A stretch of DNA of 64,000 nt from NCBI RefSeq assembly GCF_029227915.1, contig NC_079875.1, positions 22,499,001-22,563,000 of the forward strand, read 5' to 3'. How positions within the stretch are numbered: position 1 is the stretch's first letter; every line of letters begins with the position of its first letter. Of this stretch, positions 39,601 to 51,550 are shown in pieces. The DNA is from Hydractinia symbiolongicarpus. Its lineage: Eukaryota; Cnidaria; Hydrozoa; Anthoathecata; Hydractiniidae. Below the pieces are notes generated by a model. That model was not told the origin of the DNA. It searched no databases and saw nothing but the letters and a program-made list of their open reading frames with translations. Position numbers and translations under genes: made by a program.

Positions 39601-42600
39601 AACGACTATAATTTATAAACGATACATTGTGTGTCTGACAAAAAAATAGTAATTGTACAAAGAACACCTTTCCTGAATAAACCGTGTCTATGTAAGCTTA
39701 TTTCTGCTTGTTTTGAAAACCAGGACGAGTTATAACTAGGAAAATTAAGTGTGACAAGAATTATCCGACATAATGTTGGATCTGACGGAAAATCTATGCC
39801 ACTCGGGAAAGGCGCTACAGAACTAACACCGTAAATTTAACTCACTGGAACTGAGCTCCGGAGTCTAACAAATATAGGGATTTGTCAGTGATCGTTGCGT
39901 CTGTATGTTGGTCAGCTCTGTAAATAGAATGTTACTTTCAAATTACTGTCGAGTTACTTTTTGAGTTACTGCCTTTCATTCTTACCCTATTTTTATACAT
40001 GTAGAACCTGGAAATTATTTCTTAGAAACGTGGAGGTTTTTTTTGGGTATATTACATAACCACAAGCATTCTGTAGATAAGTCATCAACGATAGTGTATG
40101 AAGGAAAACAGAAGAAATATTATACTTATAATGAATTATGGCTCCATTTGCACCAAAGCCAGAGATGGTTCCAAAACTCAAACTGACGTAATTTTTTTGC
40201 TTGCTAAAAGAATTTAAATATTTTATATAAAAAAGACAAATATATGAGGATGAAATGATAAAGTGAAAAAAACACTATACCTCTTAAATTCTCTTAATTT
40301 TTCTGCTCCAGTGATTTCAGTCACTTTTTTCTTTTCAGAAATCTATCAAAAAACACATCCATAAAAATGTGTGAGAAGACAAAAAAATTTACTAGTGTAA
40401 GAAATAGAAGTTAACCAAGTCTTACTTGCTTCTTCAACCAGACAAAATACTCCATGATTGCAATACCATCCTTAATCTAAAGAAAATAATTACTAGAACA
40501 CCAAAAAAGCATCTATCGGTATGAAATAAAAACAAATTAATAAAGTCAAATACCAACTCACATTTGCAATTTTCATTCCCTCAATTTCAACTCGATTTTT
40601 TCGTGCTTTGGGAAGTTGAATTGGCGAATACTCTACGTGCCTTTGCTCCTGTCAAATAAACACAAGCTTTGATCAGCCGACAAAGTGAAAACGAAGTAAA
40701 AGAAAACAACAATTCGTCAAAATTTACATGTGGATGTAATCTTGTGTAAACCGTTATTATTTGAGAAATAATTCGTAACACATATACCTTAGGGATTTTA
40801 CTACCAATGAACACCGATGATTTTGGAGGTACCTAAAACATTGACAAGGTAAATTGCTTTTCAAATCACAATAGCTTTACTACCGTAAGGTGGCCTCCTA
40901 TTCCAATAGCTTTAAAAATTCGATTTTGTTTTAGGTCCAAGTAATACAAACTTGTTTTGAATGACTTCATTAGTTCTATGAGAAGTAGCAAATCAAATTT
41001 TCTTCTTTTCTACAAAACCAACTTTTACTGACTGGTAGCCTTGTTTTAGAGCGTTCACCTTCAGTGCGGGAGGTCTTGGGTTCAAACCCCGCCCGAGTCA
41101 TGTCAGAGACTATAAAAGTGTGAATCTATGCTTTCTACTTAGCGCATAAGAATAGGATTAATATCTTAGGCGGTTGTCTGGTTGAGCGATTGCTGTGCAC
41201 GACTTTTGTACCTCAAATGGGAGCTTTAAATCCACTAAGACCATTTTCAAAGGACTCTCGTTATTAGCAGTACCAGTATTCTGGGTAAATAATTTCAATA
41301 ATAATAAAAAAAAACTTTTTCAGCTACCTTTTTCTTAACTGTTTCTTAAATTTTTACTAAAGTTTATTTATGACTGTTAAAACGCGATCGGCTTGTTATG
41401 TAGTAAAACTAACCCATATCGTTTCATTAGTGTTGACAAGATTCTGTATGAATTTCCCAAGAAGATCATAATCATAATCTCTCATATTGACACACATGTT
41501 GCTCGGCATGTCTTTTAAACAAAGATGGTTCTTGACACTTGCGTTTATCTTCTTCATATCTGTAAATAAACTAAAAATTGAATTGTTAAAAAGAGAGTGA
41601 CTCTTTAATTGTATGAAATATTTAAGTTTGACGCTTTTTCTATGACGTTCAGCCACGTGTTTTTTGTGCCGTTCGCGACGTCTTTTTTCTGCGACATTAA
41701 TAAAAATGTTGGAAGAGTTAAAAATGAAGCTAGTCATTTATTTATCACCTAAAATTTGCACCCACTTAAATTATTGAAACAAAAATGCGCACATATGAGG
41801 TTGTTATCGTACAGAGAAAAATATCGAAAATAAATATTGATTTTTTTTGTTTCATTTACGTAAATGAGTGAAATATACGAGAAGTAAAAAACGAAAAAAA
41901 ATTTAACGATATTTTTCGAGCACAAGAGCGATAATATACGTGGTAGGTTGTTGTACAAATTCAGTCATGGTACATAAAGTTCTTTGTTTTAGCAGCGAAT
42001 CAAAGTTTTGCAAGATAATATATGTGATCCTGTTATGTAATTCATGATAAATTCCCTCATTTTTAATAAACGAATAGACCTTTCCCAAATTTCCTAATTA
42101 TAAATTTTGGATGACGTTATAATTATTATAATTTATGAAATTCGGGAAAGGTGTATTAAATACAACACAAGTCACCTTCAACGTCTTTTAAATGTTTTCG
42201 AAGTCACAGGTGAGCCAAAAATTTTTGTTCAAAGTCATTGTGGCTTGATGTACAATAAACTTGATTTTATGCAAAATTTCGAAGAATATAGCTAGCTACT
42301 CGTTTAATAGGTTTGAAGATTATTTTATTAGAAAGTTTGAGTTAAAGTAAGGTGTGTGCATATATCAAATAAACCATGGATATCCAACATATGTATGGAG
42401 CTTTTCTGTCATTTTCATTGATATTCGGATTCCTAATGTGATATTTAAAATGATTTAAGTTGTTGTTTTGTTCCTCAGTGATCATAAACTTTTCCACCGC
42501 CATTAGCTCAACTTTCGTGTAAGTCACTTAAGTTGAAAACCAACAGCCGTTTCGTAGCCCCTTTAAGTATATCACCGTCGAAAAAATTCATTATTGATGC

Positions 42601-45600
42601 AACCATGCATAACCGGGCTAAATTAAAAATTGCATTTATATGGGAAAAAAAGCCCGCTTAACCGAGATACTGCTACGCGAGAACTCGGACAAACGAGGCC
42701 CCAGTTTGCGGGCTTTTTTTCTCCATATGAACCCCCCACTTGGCTATATATATGTAAATAATGTTTAAGGTAATATTGTCAGTGTTGGCGCCCCATAAAT
42801 ATAGCCTTTTGATTGGTGTGTTACTTAGAGCATTGAAAATTATTTTAACGACGGGGTGTCGTTGCTAATGTGTTGCTAAAGTGACAATTCTGTCACATGT
42901 GAACTTGCATACCTTATGTTAGAGTCCGTGACGATGACGTAAGCATAAAAGAAAGGGTTGTAAGGTATATCGTTTCCACGCAGATTGAGCAGCCCTAAAA
43001 GAAATAAAAAGGTCTCAAGCACTCCATAACTTGAAATTTTAAAAAATATTAACCAGACATGTTAGGAACTTACAAGCAACATCGTCGAGTGCTTGAACAA
43101 TAATGGCAGCGGTATTGCGAGATTTCATTGTTGAACGCAGATTTTTAATTTTCTCGGTGTATTTTTGACCTAAGATAATAAAAAAAATTACATTTTCTAT
43201 AAAAAGCATGGTAAAAAGGTGTTGGCCAGTTCAGCGAAGGACGCGTTTTTCGGATAAACTGCTCCTAAAAAACTGGAAACTTACATACATTTTGTATACT
43301 TTCGTCGTGTTTACTTAAACAATACACATTTTTGTGCCTTGTGCCACACAAGCCTATTTTAGACTTTTCTGATTTCAAATCAAGTATGGGTGCTGTCCAG
43401 TGTCACAATAATAATCTAGTACATAGAAATGTGACCTTGCATAAGATCGAACGAGTGTATCGAGTGTATCGAGTGTGTGTATTATGCGTGTCTATCGAGC
43501 GTGTGTAAACATTGTTTAAGAAAATTTAAGAAACTTTCTGCGGAATCCATTATTTTCGTGGATGATTAAAAATTAAATTTCGCCAAGAATAGAAAAGTTG
43601 CTTTGTATATAATCAACACATTTCTGGGGAATGTAGTCGCTTTTAAAATATCACGGAATTATTTTATGTGCTTTTGCGAATTTTTTCGAAGAGTATTCGA
43701 GAAAACAAGGCAAAATCATGAAGTGTTTTGTTATGCAAAATTTCAGAAAATAAAGTACACAACATAAAAACATAAGCTGTACCTGAGTATTTCAGAGGTT
43801 GGATGAAAATTTGATTTTGAGTTTTATTTGGTCGATTTGTCCATACTTGGTCCACGAGATTTTTGTCTACATTTTTCCAGCTCACGGATTTCCCAATTTG
43901 CTGACAAAAAAATACAATAAATGAAATCAGCTGCGTAGAGTTCACATATAATCATCGTTTATTATACTCTTTTAGGTGGACAATTAGTTACATGCATTTC
44001 AATTCATAGCACTTTTCAATAATTATTTCTGCCTTATCATTTTTTTTGCAACTATCAAAACAATTACAAATAATATATTCACCTTCATCAATGCCTCATA
44101 ATATACTAAAATAAATTAAATCTGCATTAAAATTAAAGCTTACATCCCATTCCAATAAGTTAATCTTAAAAAAATCATAATATATAGTAATGAACGAAAA
44201 AGGTGTTCGTTTTGCAAATGCGTATAGCAAAAACCAGAAATGAGTTTTTCGTTATTAAACTTATTTCGAATTTATTTCGATGTTTAGTATATGTTCCCAG
44301 CTACTTAATTTCGAATGGAGCAACAAGTCCAACATCAAAACGCCAAAACTCAAAATGTTACTCCTACTATAATTTCGAGCATTTTGCCGACGAGCAACAT
44401 AATGACGGCAAATTACACAGGACCTCCAATTCAAGATGGCGATCATATTTGAATGGAAGAGTTTCTCCCCTTCCTTTCCGTAACCAAAATTTAGCAAAAA
44501 AAATTCACCTACCCAGTGATATCACTCTCGGATCAGCTCCAAGTATTTTTCCTTTTGTTAACTCCTAAGGCAAACAATTGAATTGAAATAAAAAACGACC
44601 GCAAAGAGCTGGAGCTTCGAGCTCGATTAAAACAGACTGCGCAATGTCAGAAATTATTTAAAGACACTTGAATTTACATAAACTATTGATTTTAGGCGCA
44701 AAAATATAACTTACTTGAGCCACCCATTTACTTTCTGATGGAACTCCTTTTAAACCTAGAAACAAAATGTCTGAGTATGCGTATTTATAAGAAAAAGGAA
44801 TATTTCTAACTGGGTTCTAAAAAATCCCTGCTAAGTTGAGAATACCTTAAAACTTTGCAGAAAAAACCTTTACTTAAACTAGAGGAGAGCTTTTACGCAA
44901 GTGTTTTGCAGGATGTATCAGTACTGTCCAAATGATTTATATTTTTATCATTCAGATTGATTAAAACCTGAGATTTTCGTGCTTTTGTTGGCAGGGAGTC
45001 ACAATGAATAAAAAAAGGGAATAAAGAATGGTTATTATTTGACACACGCTATGGGCTTATCGCCAATGTTTTTAATAAAGGGGTTTGAAAATGGCCGGAA
45101 CTGTGTAGTTAAAACCTAAACTCTGCATACTGCTTCCAGTATCGCATTTTAATTCGGAAACAAACCGTTATTACATTAAAAGTTCATAAACAGAGTTCTC
45201 TACTATCTTGGAATTTAAAACTGACCTTGTTTCTGGATTATCCAATTACAATCAACTTCAATATCTGCCTGATCATGATACCTTCCGTCCACCCACAACG
45301 CAGCTTTCGTTGCCGTAATGATAGCGGTACCTGCAACACAATTTTAATCAAATTCATGCCAGTAACACACTGACGTCATAAGCACACTGACGTCATAGAT
45401 GACGTCATAGAATTGCTATTAGTTTGTTTATGTGCTTCTCTATTTTTTATTTTCTTGTTCAACTCTCGTTTGTTTATCCTTTTTATGCGTGTCAAAAACT
45501 TCATACGTTATTGGCTCAAACGCTTGAAAGTTGAATCTGAACTTCCAAAGCTGCTAAAACGCAGGTGTTTCGGCGAAAAAAATTTTCCTATGCGCATGCG

Positions 45601-48600
45601 CAGATACTAAAGCTGAAAGCGACGGCTAAGAAAGCCTTAGTCGTGAGTAACACCTTTTTGAGAAGGGGACAGAAATGTGGCCGACAGATAACTTAAAATT
45701 ATATACTGGAAATAGGGGAAAACCAAAATTTGACAATCGGGAGGGCGGATTTAGTGGTGATTTAGAGGAAGTCACTGTAATATTTCCCAAATTAATAGTG
45801 AAAATTTTTAAAATCGCCTAATTTTACTTACCGCAAACCTTACCTGCGTTATTTGTAGTAATTTTCGCGCGTTTTTGTGAAAACGTTAATTAATGCGTAA
45901 AATCTTGTACAGAAATTTCGCTTGAATATAAAATATAATTCTAACGTACCTATATTTTTTTATAACTTAGAATTTTATAACTTTTTTATTATTTGTGAGG
46001 GCTTTTAAACTTGCGTGAAAATGAATACGCACAAAATAGATTTTTTTTGTTGCGCAAAAAGAGTACGAATAATTACTCAACGACACAAAAATATACATTG
46101 TGTGACTTCTGCTAAAGATCACCAAGGTTACAACGGCACAGCTTATACTGAAGATAGGCGAGGCTACAACAGGTTAAATCGACGTTGATCAAGTTTAAAA
46201 GTTTTCATAATTGACATGAGAAAGTTGACCATGTTTTTTTCCCGCTTTTAATAAATGTCACAACTTTCTTCAGTTCTTTGATAACAGATAGAGACATGCT
46301 TGGGTGGTAAGGAGATGCATGGGTGGCAAAGAGATGCGTGGATGGTAAAGAAATGCATAGGCGGTAAAGAGATGCGTAGGTGGTAAAGTTTTACTTCGCA
46401 GTTTAGATTTACATCTAACAATCGCAAATAATTGTGATGTATTAAAAAATTAAGATTTAAAAAGCCCAAAAGACAAGAACAAAATAAATTTTCATTCTGA
46501 ACATGTGGAAAAGATGAGATGTGGCTAAAATCGGATTTCTTATCACGGAAGTAAAAGCCGTCGTTGGCACTGTTTGTTAGTCAAACTTTGTAAATCTTGA
46601 CCAAATTCATTGACATTGACTTGCCAAAGGTGGGTTAGGAAGAGAATGCAAGAGATTCTATCAACGTCTTGCTGAGTTGATAGCAGATAAACGGGGTATA
46701 CCAACGTCTATCGCTACGACGTTTGTCAGAACGAAAATTTGCTTTTCGTTACTCCGATCGACATTGCTATGCCTGCGTGGATCAAGATCATTGCGGCGGG
46801 ATGTTAACATATCTGATATCGACATGTCTTTGACCAACACACTATCGGAAATAAGGGAATTCCGATAGCCGAAATAGTATTATATATATATTATATATTT
46901 TGAGCGGCGGTCTCTCGCTATAGAAATAGACCAAAACAAAATTATATAAAATAACGTATGTTTGAATTTTCAAGGTATCAAGCCGAATAAACGGATGATA
47001 CTATGTAATTTTATAATTTCTAAATATAATATATATATATATAAAGTAGGATTATTAAAAACGTTGTATTTTGTTCAAATATATTTTCGATCGATTCAAC
47101 CATTTTCGTCGAAACGGAAATCCGCCTTCATATCAAAACAACATTCTATGTATAAAAAAATGACCAACCTACTGATCCAGTGAAGCCAGTTATAAAAGCT
47201 CGCCTTTTAAACCAAGGAGCAACATATTCAGTCTAAATTACACAAAATGATCAAATTTTCGTTTTCTACATCTGCGCAAAAAGCATTTTTTTACCAAACC
47301 TGATGATCATCGGAAGACGGGATAATGTAGCCATCAACGCCGCTAGTGTTCATTAACTGTCGGATTTGTTGCAAAAGAACTGTCGTGTTTTTCACAGTTG
47401 GAGGGTAAGGTTTCTATAAACATAACAAAACTTAACAAGTTAGATAAAACACGATACCTTTTGCAGTCAAAGTTGTTTAAAAGGCTTTCATAAAGAAAGC
47501 ACGAATAATTGATGTCACATATTTAATTTAATTCCTAACTGGCGGCGGCAGTTTTGATGCTAGTTGCATTTGTCGCCGCTAGTTACAACTTACGCCGTTA
47601 GCTATAACTGTCGCCGCTAGTTATACCGCTAGTTACAACTGTCGCTGCTAGTTACAACTATCGCTGCTAGTTACAACTGTCGCCGCTAGTTACAACTGTT
47701 GCTGCTATTTACAACTGTCGCCGCTAGTTACAACTGTTGCTGCTATTTACAACTGTCGCTGCTAGTTACAACTATCGCTGCTAGTTACAACTATCGCTGC
47801 TAGTTACAACTCTCGCCGCTAGTTACAACTATCGCCGTTGGTTACAACTATCGCTGCCATTTACAACTGTCGCCGCTAGTTACAACTGTAGCTGCTATTT
47901 ACAACTATCGCCGTTAGTTACAACTATCGCCGCTAGTTACAACTGTTGCTGCTAGTTACAACTGTTGCTGCTAGTTACAACTATCGTTGCTAGTTCCAAC
48001 TGTCGCTGCTAGTTACAACTGTCGCCACTAGTTACAACTATCGCCACTAGTTACAACTGTAGCTGCTATTTACAACTGTCGCTGCTAGTTACAACTCTCG
48101 CCGCTAGTTACAACTATCGCCGTTAGTTACAACTATCGCCGCTAGTTACAACTGTTGCTGCTAGTTACAACTATCGTTGCTAGTTCCAACTGTCGCTGCT
48201 AGTTATGACTGTCGTCGCTAGTTACGCTAGCTCTAGCTTAAGCACTATGAACAGTACCTTAAGCAAGCACATCTGTTTTTCATTCATTATTATTGCCAGG
48301 AGTTGTGACATTTCCTTTGAACACCAAAAAAATAAAGGTTGCTAATGTGTGTTCACCTAAATCTTTACTTAAATAATAAACGAATCGTGCTGTTTTCACC
48401 CACGCATGCCTCAAAACGCGAAATCGCGTGGAGGAATTATTACTGTCGCCAAAACAGCCGGAAATTGCAACTAGCGGCGACAGTTATATCTTGCCGACGA
48501 CAATTATAATTATAGGCGTAAGTTGTAACTCGCGAAGACAGTTATACCTAGACACGACAGTTATAACTAGCGGCGGATTAGAAATTGAAATATAAATGTT

Positions 48601-50304
48601 GGATGTCACACATGGGCAACTCTATTTTATCCCCAAATACTTTAAAATGAATTGAAGCTTACCATTGATTTTCCATCCTTGCATGATCTTGCTTCGAGAA
48701 GACCTGAAACATGAAAAACTTTAAGATAATTTTGTTGCGACACTTTTGTATCAACATCTATATTGGGCAAGTTTTGATATTTGTTGGGACAAACATACTT
48801 GTTTTAATGATTTGTGTTCTTATGAGAACAAGAAGATAAATAAAAAAATAAAACAGTGTTGTCAAATTCTCATAAAAAGTCAGCAAAAAGTCAGCAAATT
48901 TTGGCCTAGTGATTTGTACCCAACAAAATATTTTATCGACTTTTTTTTCCTGACCAATCATTTTCACTGACTTGATTTTTCGACTTTTCAATATACTAAA
49001 ACCCAAATTGGATATGTTCAGTTTTAGTTGGAATTGTGATGGAAAAAGCAGAATTTGTAGAATTTCTTGGCATGTATTTTATCTATATTGAAATACCCTT
49101 ATATGTCTGTCTGTCACGCAAAATGTTACCGCAAGTAGCGAGACGCTCGCAATGCGGTAAAAAAAGGAAGGGCGAACCCGTGGACAGGCCACCAACTAGG
49201 CAATCAACAAAAATTAGCTGGCAAAAAGTTATCACATGCTTTTTTTTAAAAAAAAGGAGATTCTTCAAAAGAATATTAAGCTGGGATTTCAGTCAAAAAA
49301 CAATGTATCTATTGTTTAGAAGAATAGAAAAATTAGAATAATGACCGGCCTGATTAAAATTTTTATATTGTTATAGCGTGTATGTTGGTAGAATTTAGTC
49401 AATAATAGTAACTTAAAATTTATGCAAGCGAGTATAGTTTTTTAGCCACTAAAATTATTGACCGATTTTTTTTTACTGAAGGTACTTAAGACTTTAACAT
49501 GTGCATTTTCATTCGACTCGACACCTGTTTTCTGAGATCACACTTGGTTGCTTTCTATTCGCCATTGTAGGAGAAATTGTGCCATAACTCCTTAAAAAAT
49601 TTCTAATATTAGAAAAAGGACGGCGACACGCTGGAAGGAAGTTTAGACAAACACAATTCTACGTCCATAAAAATTCCGTCAAGTGCTTTCATAAACATAA
49701 GATTAATCGTTACCAAGCCATTGACTTCACTTGAAAAAATTATTGCTTTTTATAAACGCAAAAAGACAACCTTAATCCCAACACGTGTGAGAGACAAGAA
49801 AAACTAAGGACGAGGTTGGTTAAAAGAGAAAATTTGGAAGAAAGTATAAATTGTCACAAAGAATGTAATTAGAAACTTTGTAAACAACATTCTCGAGTGT
49901 TTTTCTCTCATAACTTTTATAGTTCGATGTTGTTATTTCTGTAAGCAACACATTTGATTTAGAAAAAAAGTTGTTAAATAAAATGAATAAGGTTTTAGTT
50001 GAACACTGTCCCCACCGCATAAATGAAAATGTCGAGAGTTGATGAACAACAGGGAAATTCAAAAACAGTATGTGTAGTTCAATTGTGAAGCCAGTTTTTG
50101 AAGTTCCCGCAAAACTGGTTCATACACCGTGCGTAAGTCTCCAACCCTATGACAAGGTCGGATACACTGCGAATTTAAATTTACCACACCCTGGCTACTT
50201 TCTCACACATTAATACAAGGAATTTAATGTTTTCCTGCATAAACTTAAAAAGTGTCACACTCACCTGGTAACAACAAAACGAACACAAAATGCAAAGTTT
50301 GCAT
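36699..50304 (-). CDS. XPNPEP2: Membrane-bound Xaa-Pro aminopeptidase (aminopeptidase P), complete
   Basis: Removes the first residue from peptides with proline second; M24B metallopeptidase. Exons (minus): 50304-50265, 48703-48663, 47413-47300, 47232-47169, 45330-45226, 44755-44715, 44564-44509, 43880-43783, 43169-43074, 42994-42913, 41570-41414, 40832-40788, 40648-40562, 40475-40425, 40342-40281, 40203-40126, 39917-39846, 39471-39411, 38989-38920, 38630-38526, 37813-37739, 37624-37548, 37454-37407, 37058-37008, 36914-36699. Total 1992 nt, 663 aa. Landmarks: signal peptide ([14 protein letters not shown]), [61 protein letters not shown]. All five metal ligands are present with family spacing: Asp424, Asp435, His498 (GTGHGIGSF), Glu534 (DEPGYY), Glu548. 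The C-terminus ([16 protein letters not shown]) is a hydrophobic GPI-type tail, which favours XPNPEP2 over cytosolic XPNPEP1. Confidence 0.93.
37872..38545. repeat. 26-bp minisatellite copying the exon 20 splice donor
   Basis: About 25 copies of a 26-bp unit (AAGAAACACATACCCTCATG and on to TATACT) fill XPNPEP2 intron 20 and run without a break into the end of exon 20. Read on the minus strand, each unit repeats the last ~15 exon bases (TTAGTATACATGAGG) and the first 11 intron bases (gtatgtgtttc). Units vary between gtatgt and gtgtgt at the donor. Confidence 0.9.
41028..41315 (+). mobile_element. tRNA-derived SINE, second family
   Basis: The head contains GTAGCCTTGTTTTAGAGCG and a B box GGTTCAAACCC (41079). 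A unique body and an AATAAT/A-rich tail follow. A truncated relative is at 54286-54399. Lies in an XPNPEP2 intron. Confidence 0.65.
42071..42157. mobile_element. Short MITE of the CCTTTCCCGA family
   Basis: An 87-bp unit whose ends, GACCTTTCCCAAATTT and its inverted partner AAATTCGGGAAAGGTGTATT, match the termini of the element at 1704-2095. No coding frame. Lies in an XPNPEP2 intron. Confidence 0.5.
42638..42728. repeat. Hairpin: inverted repeat with 50-nt loop
   Basis: The arm ATATGGGAAAAAAAGCCCGC is matched by an inverted copy ending at 42728 with about one mismatch. Likely a small palindromic transposon end. Lies in XPNPEP2 intron 10. Confidence 0.5.
46290..46390. repeat. 20-bp tandem repeat
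   Basis: About five copies of a unit like GTGGTAAAGAGATGCGTAGG in an XPNPEP2 intron. Confidence 0.7.
47541..48605. repeat. 19-bp minisatellite with inverted outer flanks
   Basis: About 35 copies of a 19-bp unit (GTTACAACTGTCGCCGCTA) fill 47570-48240 in XPNPEP2 intron 2. From 48460 to 48605 variants of the same unit occur in the opposite orientation. The left edge (GGCGGCGGCAGTTTTGATGC) also contains an inverted variant. The block looks like a transposon with subterminal repeats that expanded. Confidence 0.8.
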
Positions 50305-50985
50305 CACGAGTTTACTCTTCTGATGTCACGCGCAAAAAAAATTCCATCAACTGAACTTCTGTTACATTATCTCCTTACATGTTCAAGTTTTTTTAAGAAG
50401 CAAAAATAGATGTTGACATTATACAACCTCGGTAGCACACTCTTTTTTATTATTATTTAAAATATTTTTTCTTTGTACATAAAAGCAGAAGTTGATTTAG
50501 GGACTTCCTTAAGCCAACTTTTAAAAAAGAAAGCTTTTCATACAAACAATTTTTTTTTCATTTCTTTCTTTCACACTGTCAAAACACACTGCAAACTTTT
50601 GCGTGATCAAATTTTGTAAAAAAAATGTATGCACAAGAATTCTGTGTTTCCAAGCAGGGCAAAAAGCATTGTGTAACAAGCTAAGACTGTTTGGGAGAAA
50701 GACAAAACGGTTTGGGAAGGAGGTTGCATCAACAAGGCTGGCTCTATCTCCTCTAGCAAAGTTTGATAACACAAAATACTTGCTTGAAATTTGTAAATTT
50801 TGAACCATTTGAGTGAAGGGGTTAACAGATTATTAGTATAGGTAATTTCGTGATATGACAAATGGGAATTATACGAGATTATAAAAATCTCATCTTTATT
50901 TTTGTTGGCCGAGCTTAGCTATAATTATAATTGTGTTTCATGTGTGTGGAACAAAGGAGCTAAAATAAGGTTACAAGAGCGACAA

Positions 50986-51011
50986 AATTATGCATGATGT
51001 CATGCATAATT
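50986..51011. repeat. Perfect 12-bp-arm palindrome
   Basis: AATTATGCATGA, two bases (TG), then its exact inverse TCATGCATAATT. It lies in the XPNPEP2-FKBP8 spacer (50305-51550), in which I see no gene. Confidence 0.6.
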
Positions 51012-51550
51012 AGTGGAATGTGTCAAAAATCTTGAAAACCAATAAAGATATTTCCAAAAAATAAAAAAAGATTCCTAAACAACTTTTCAAGCTCTTTCAT
51101 ATGAAATCAATTTGTTTTCAAGTGGGAGGTAAGCTTTAAGCTGTGGAGGACAGCTCATACAAGTGAGTTTATGCGAAGCATTTACATACAACCTAAGGTA
51201 AAATAACAAGCCACAAATATCTTATAATCTTCTTCTAGGAACAAAACATTTCTATAAAACTTACATATTATTTTTGAAAAATATCTACAAAATTTTCATT
51301 TGAAATCGGATAAGCACAGTGAGGCAAACAAAACAGTGAGGCGTACAAATTCATTAAAAGGAGAGAAATTTGAAAAAAATTGTCATAAAAAAACCGTTGG
51401 ATTCCAGTAGAGTTGCAACATTTAAAATATAAAATTTGACTGTGTCACTGCCATTGATGTCCATGACAATTATGTCCACTGACATTGGTGTTGGGGGTGA
51501 CTTTGTCACTTCCATTTGCATTTACTTCAAATGCATGACACAGCACTCCA

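Noticed and set aside
40890-41005. Open minus-strand stretch between XPNPEP2 exons 11 and 12 ([19 protein letters not shown])
   Set aside because: Including it would put a stop in frame, and exons 11 and 12 join directly into the expected family sequence. It may be chance or a repeat remnant.
47541-48240. CRISPR-like array
   Set aside because: Units are contiguous 19-mers without unique spacers, in a eukaryotic intron; it is a minisatellite.
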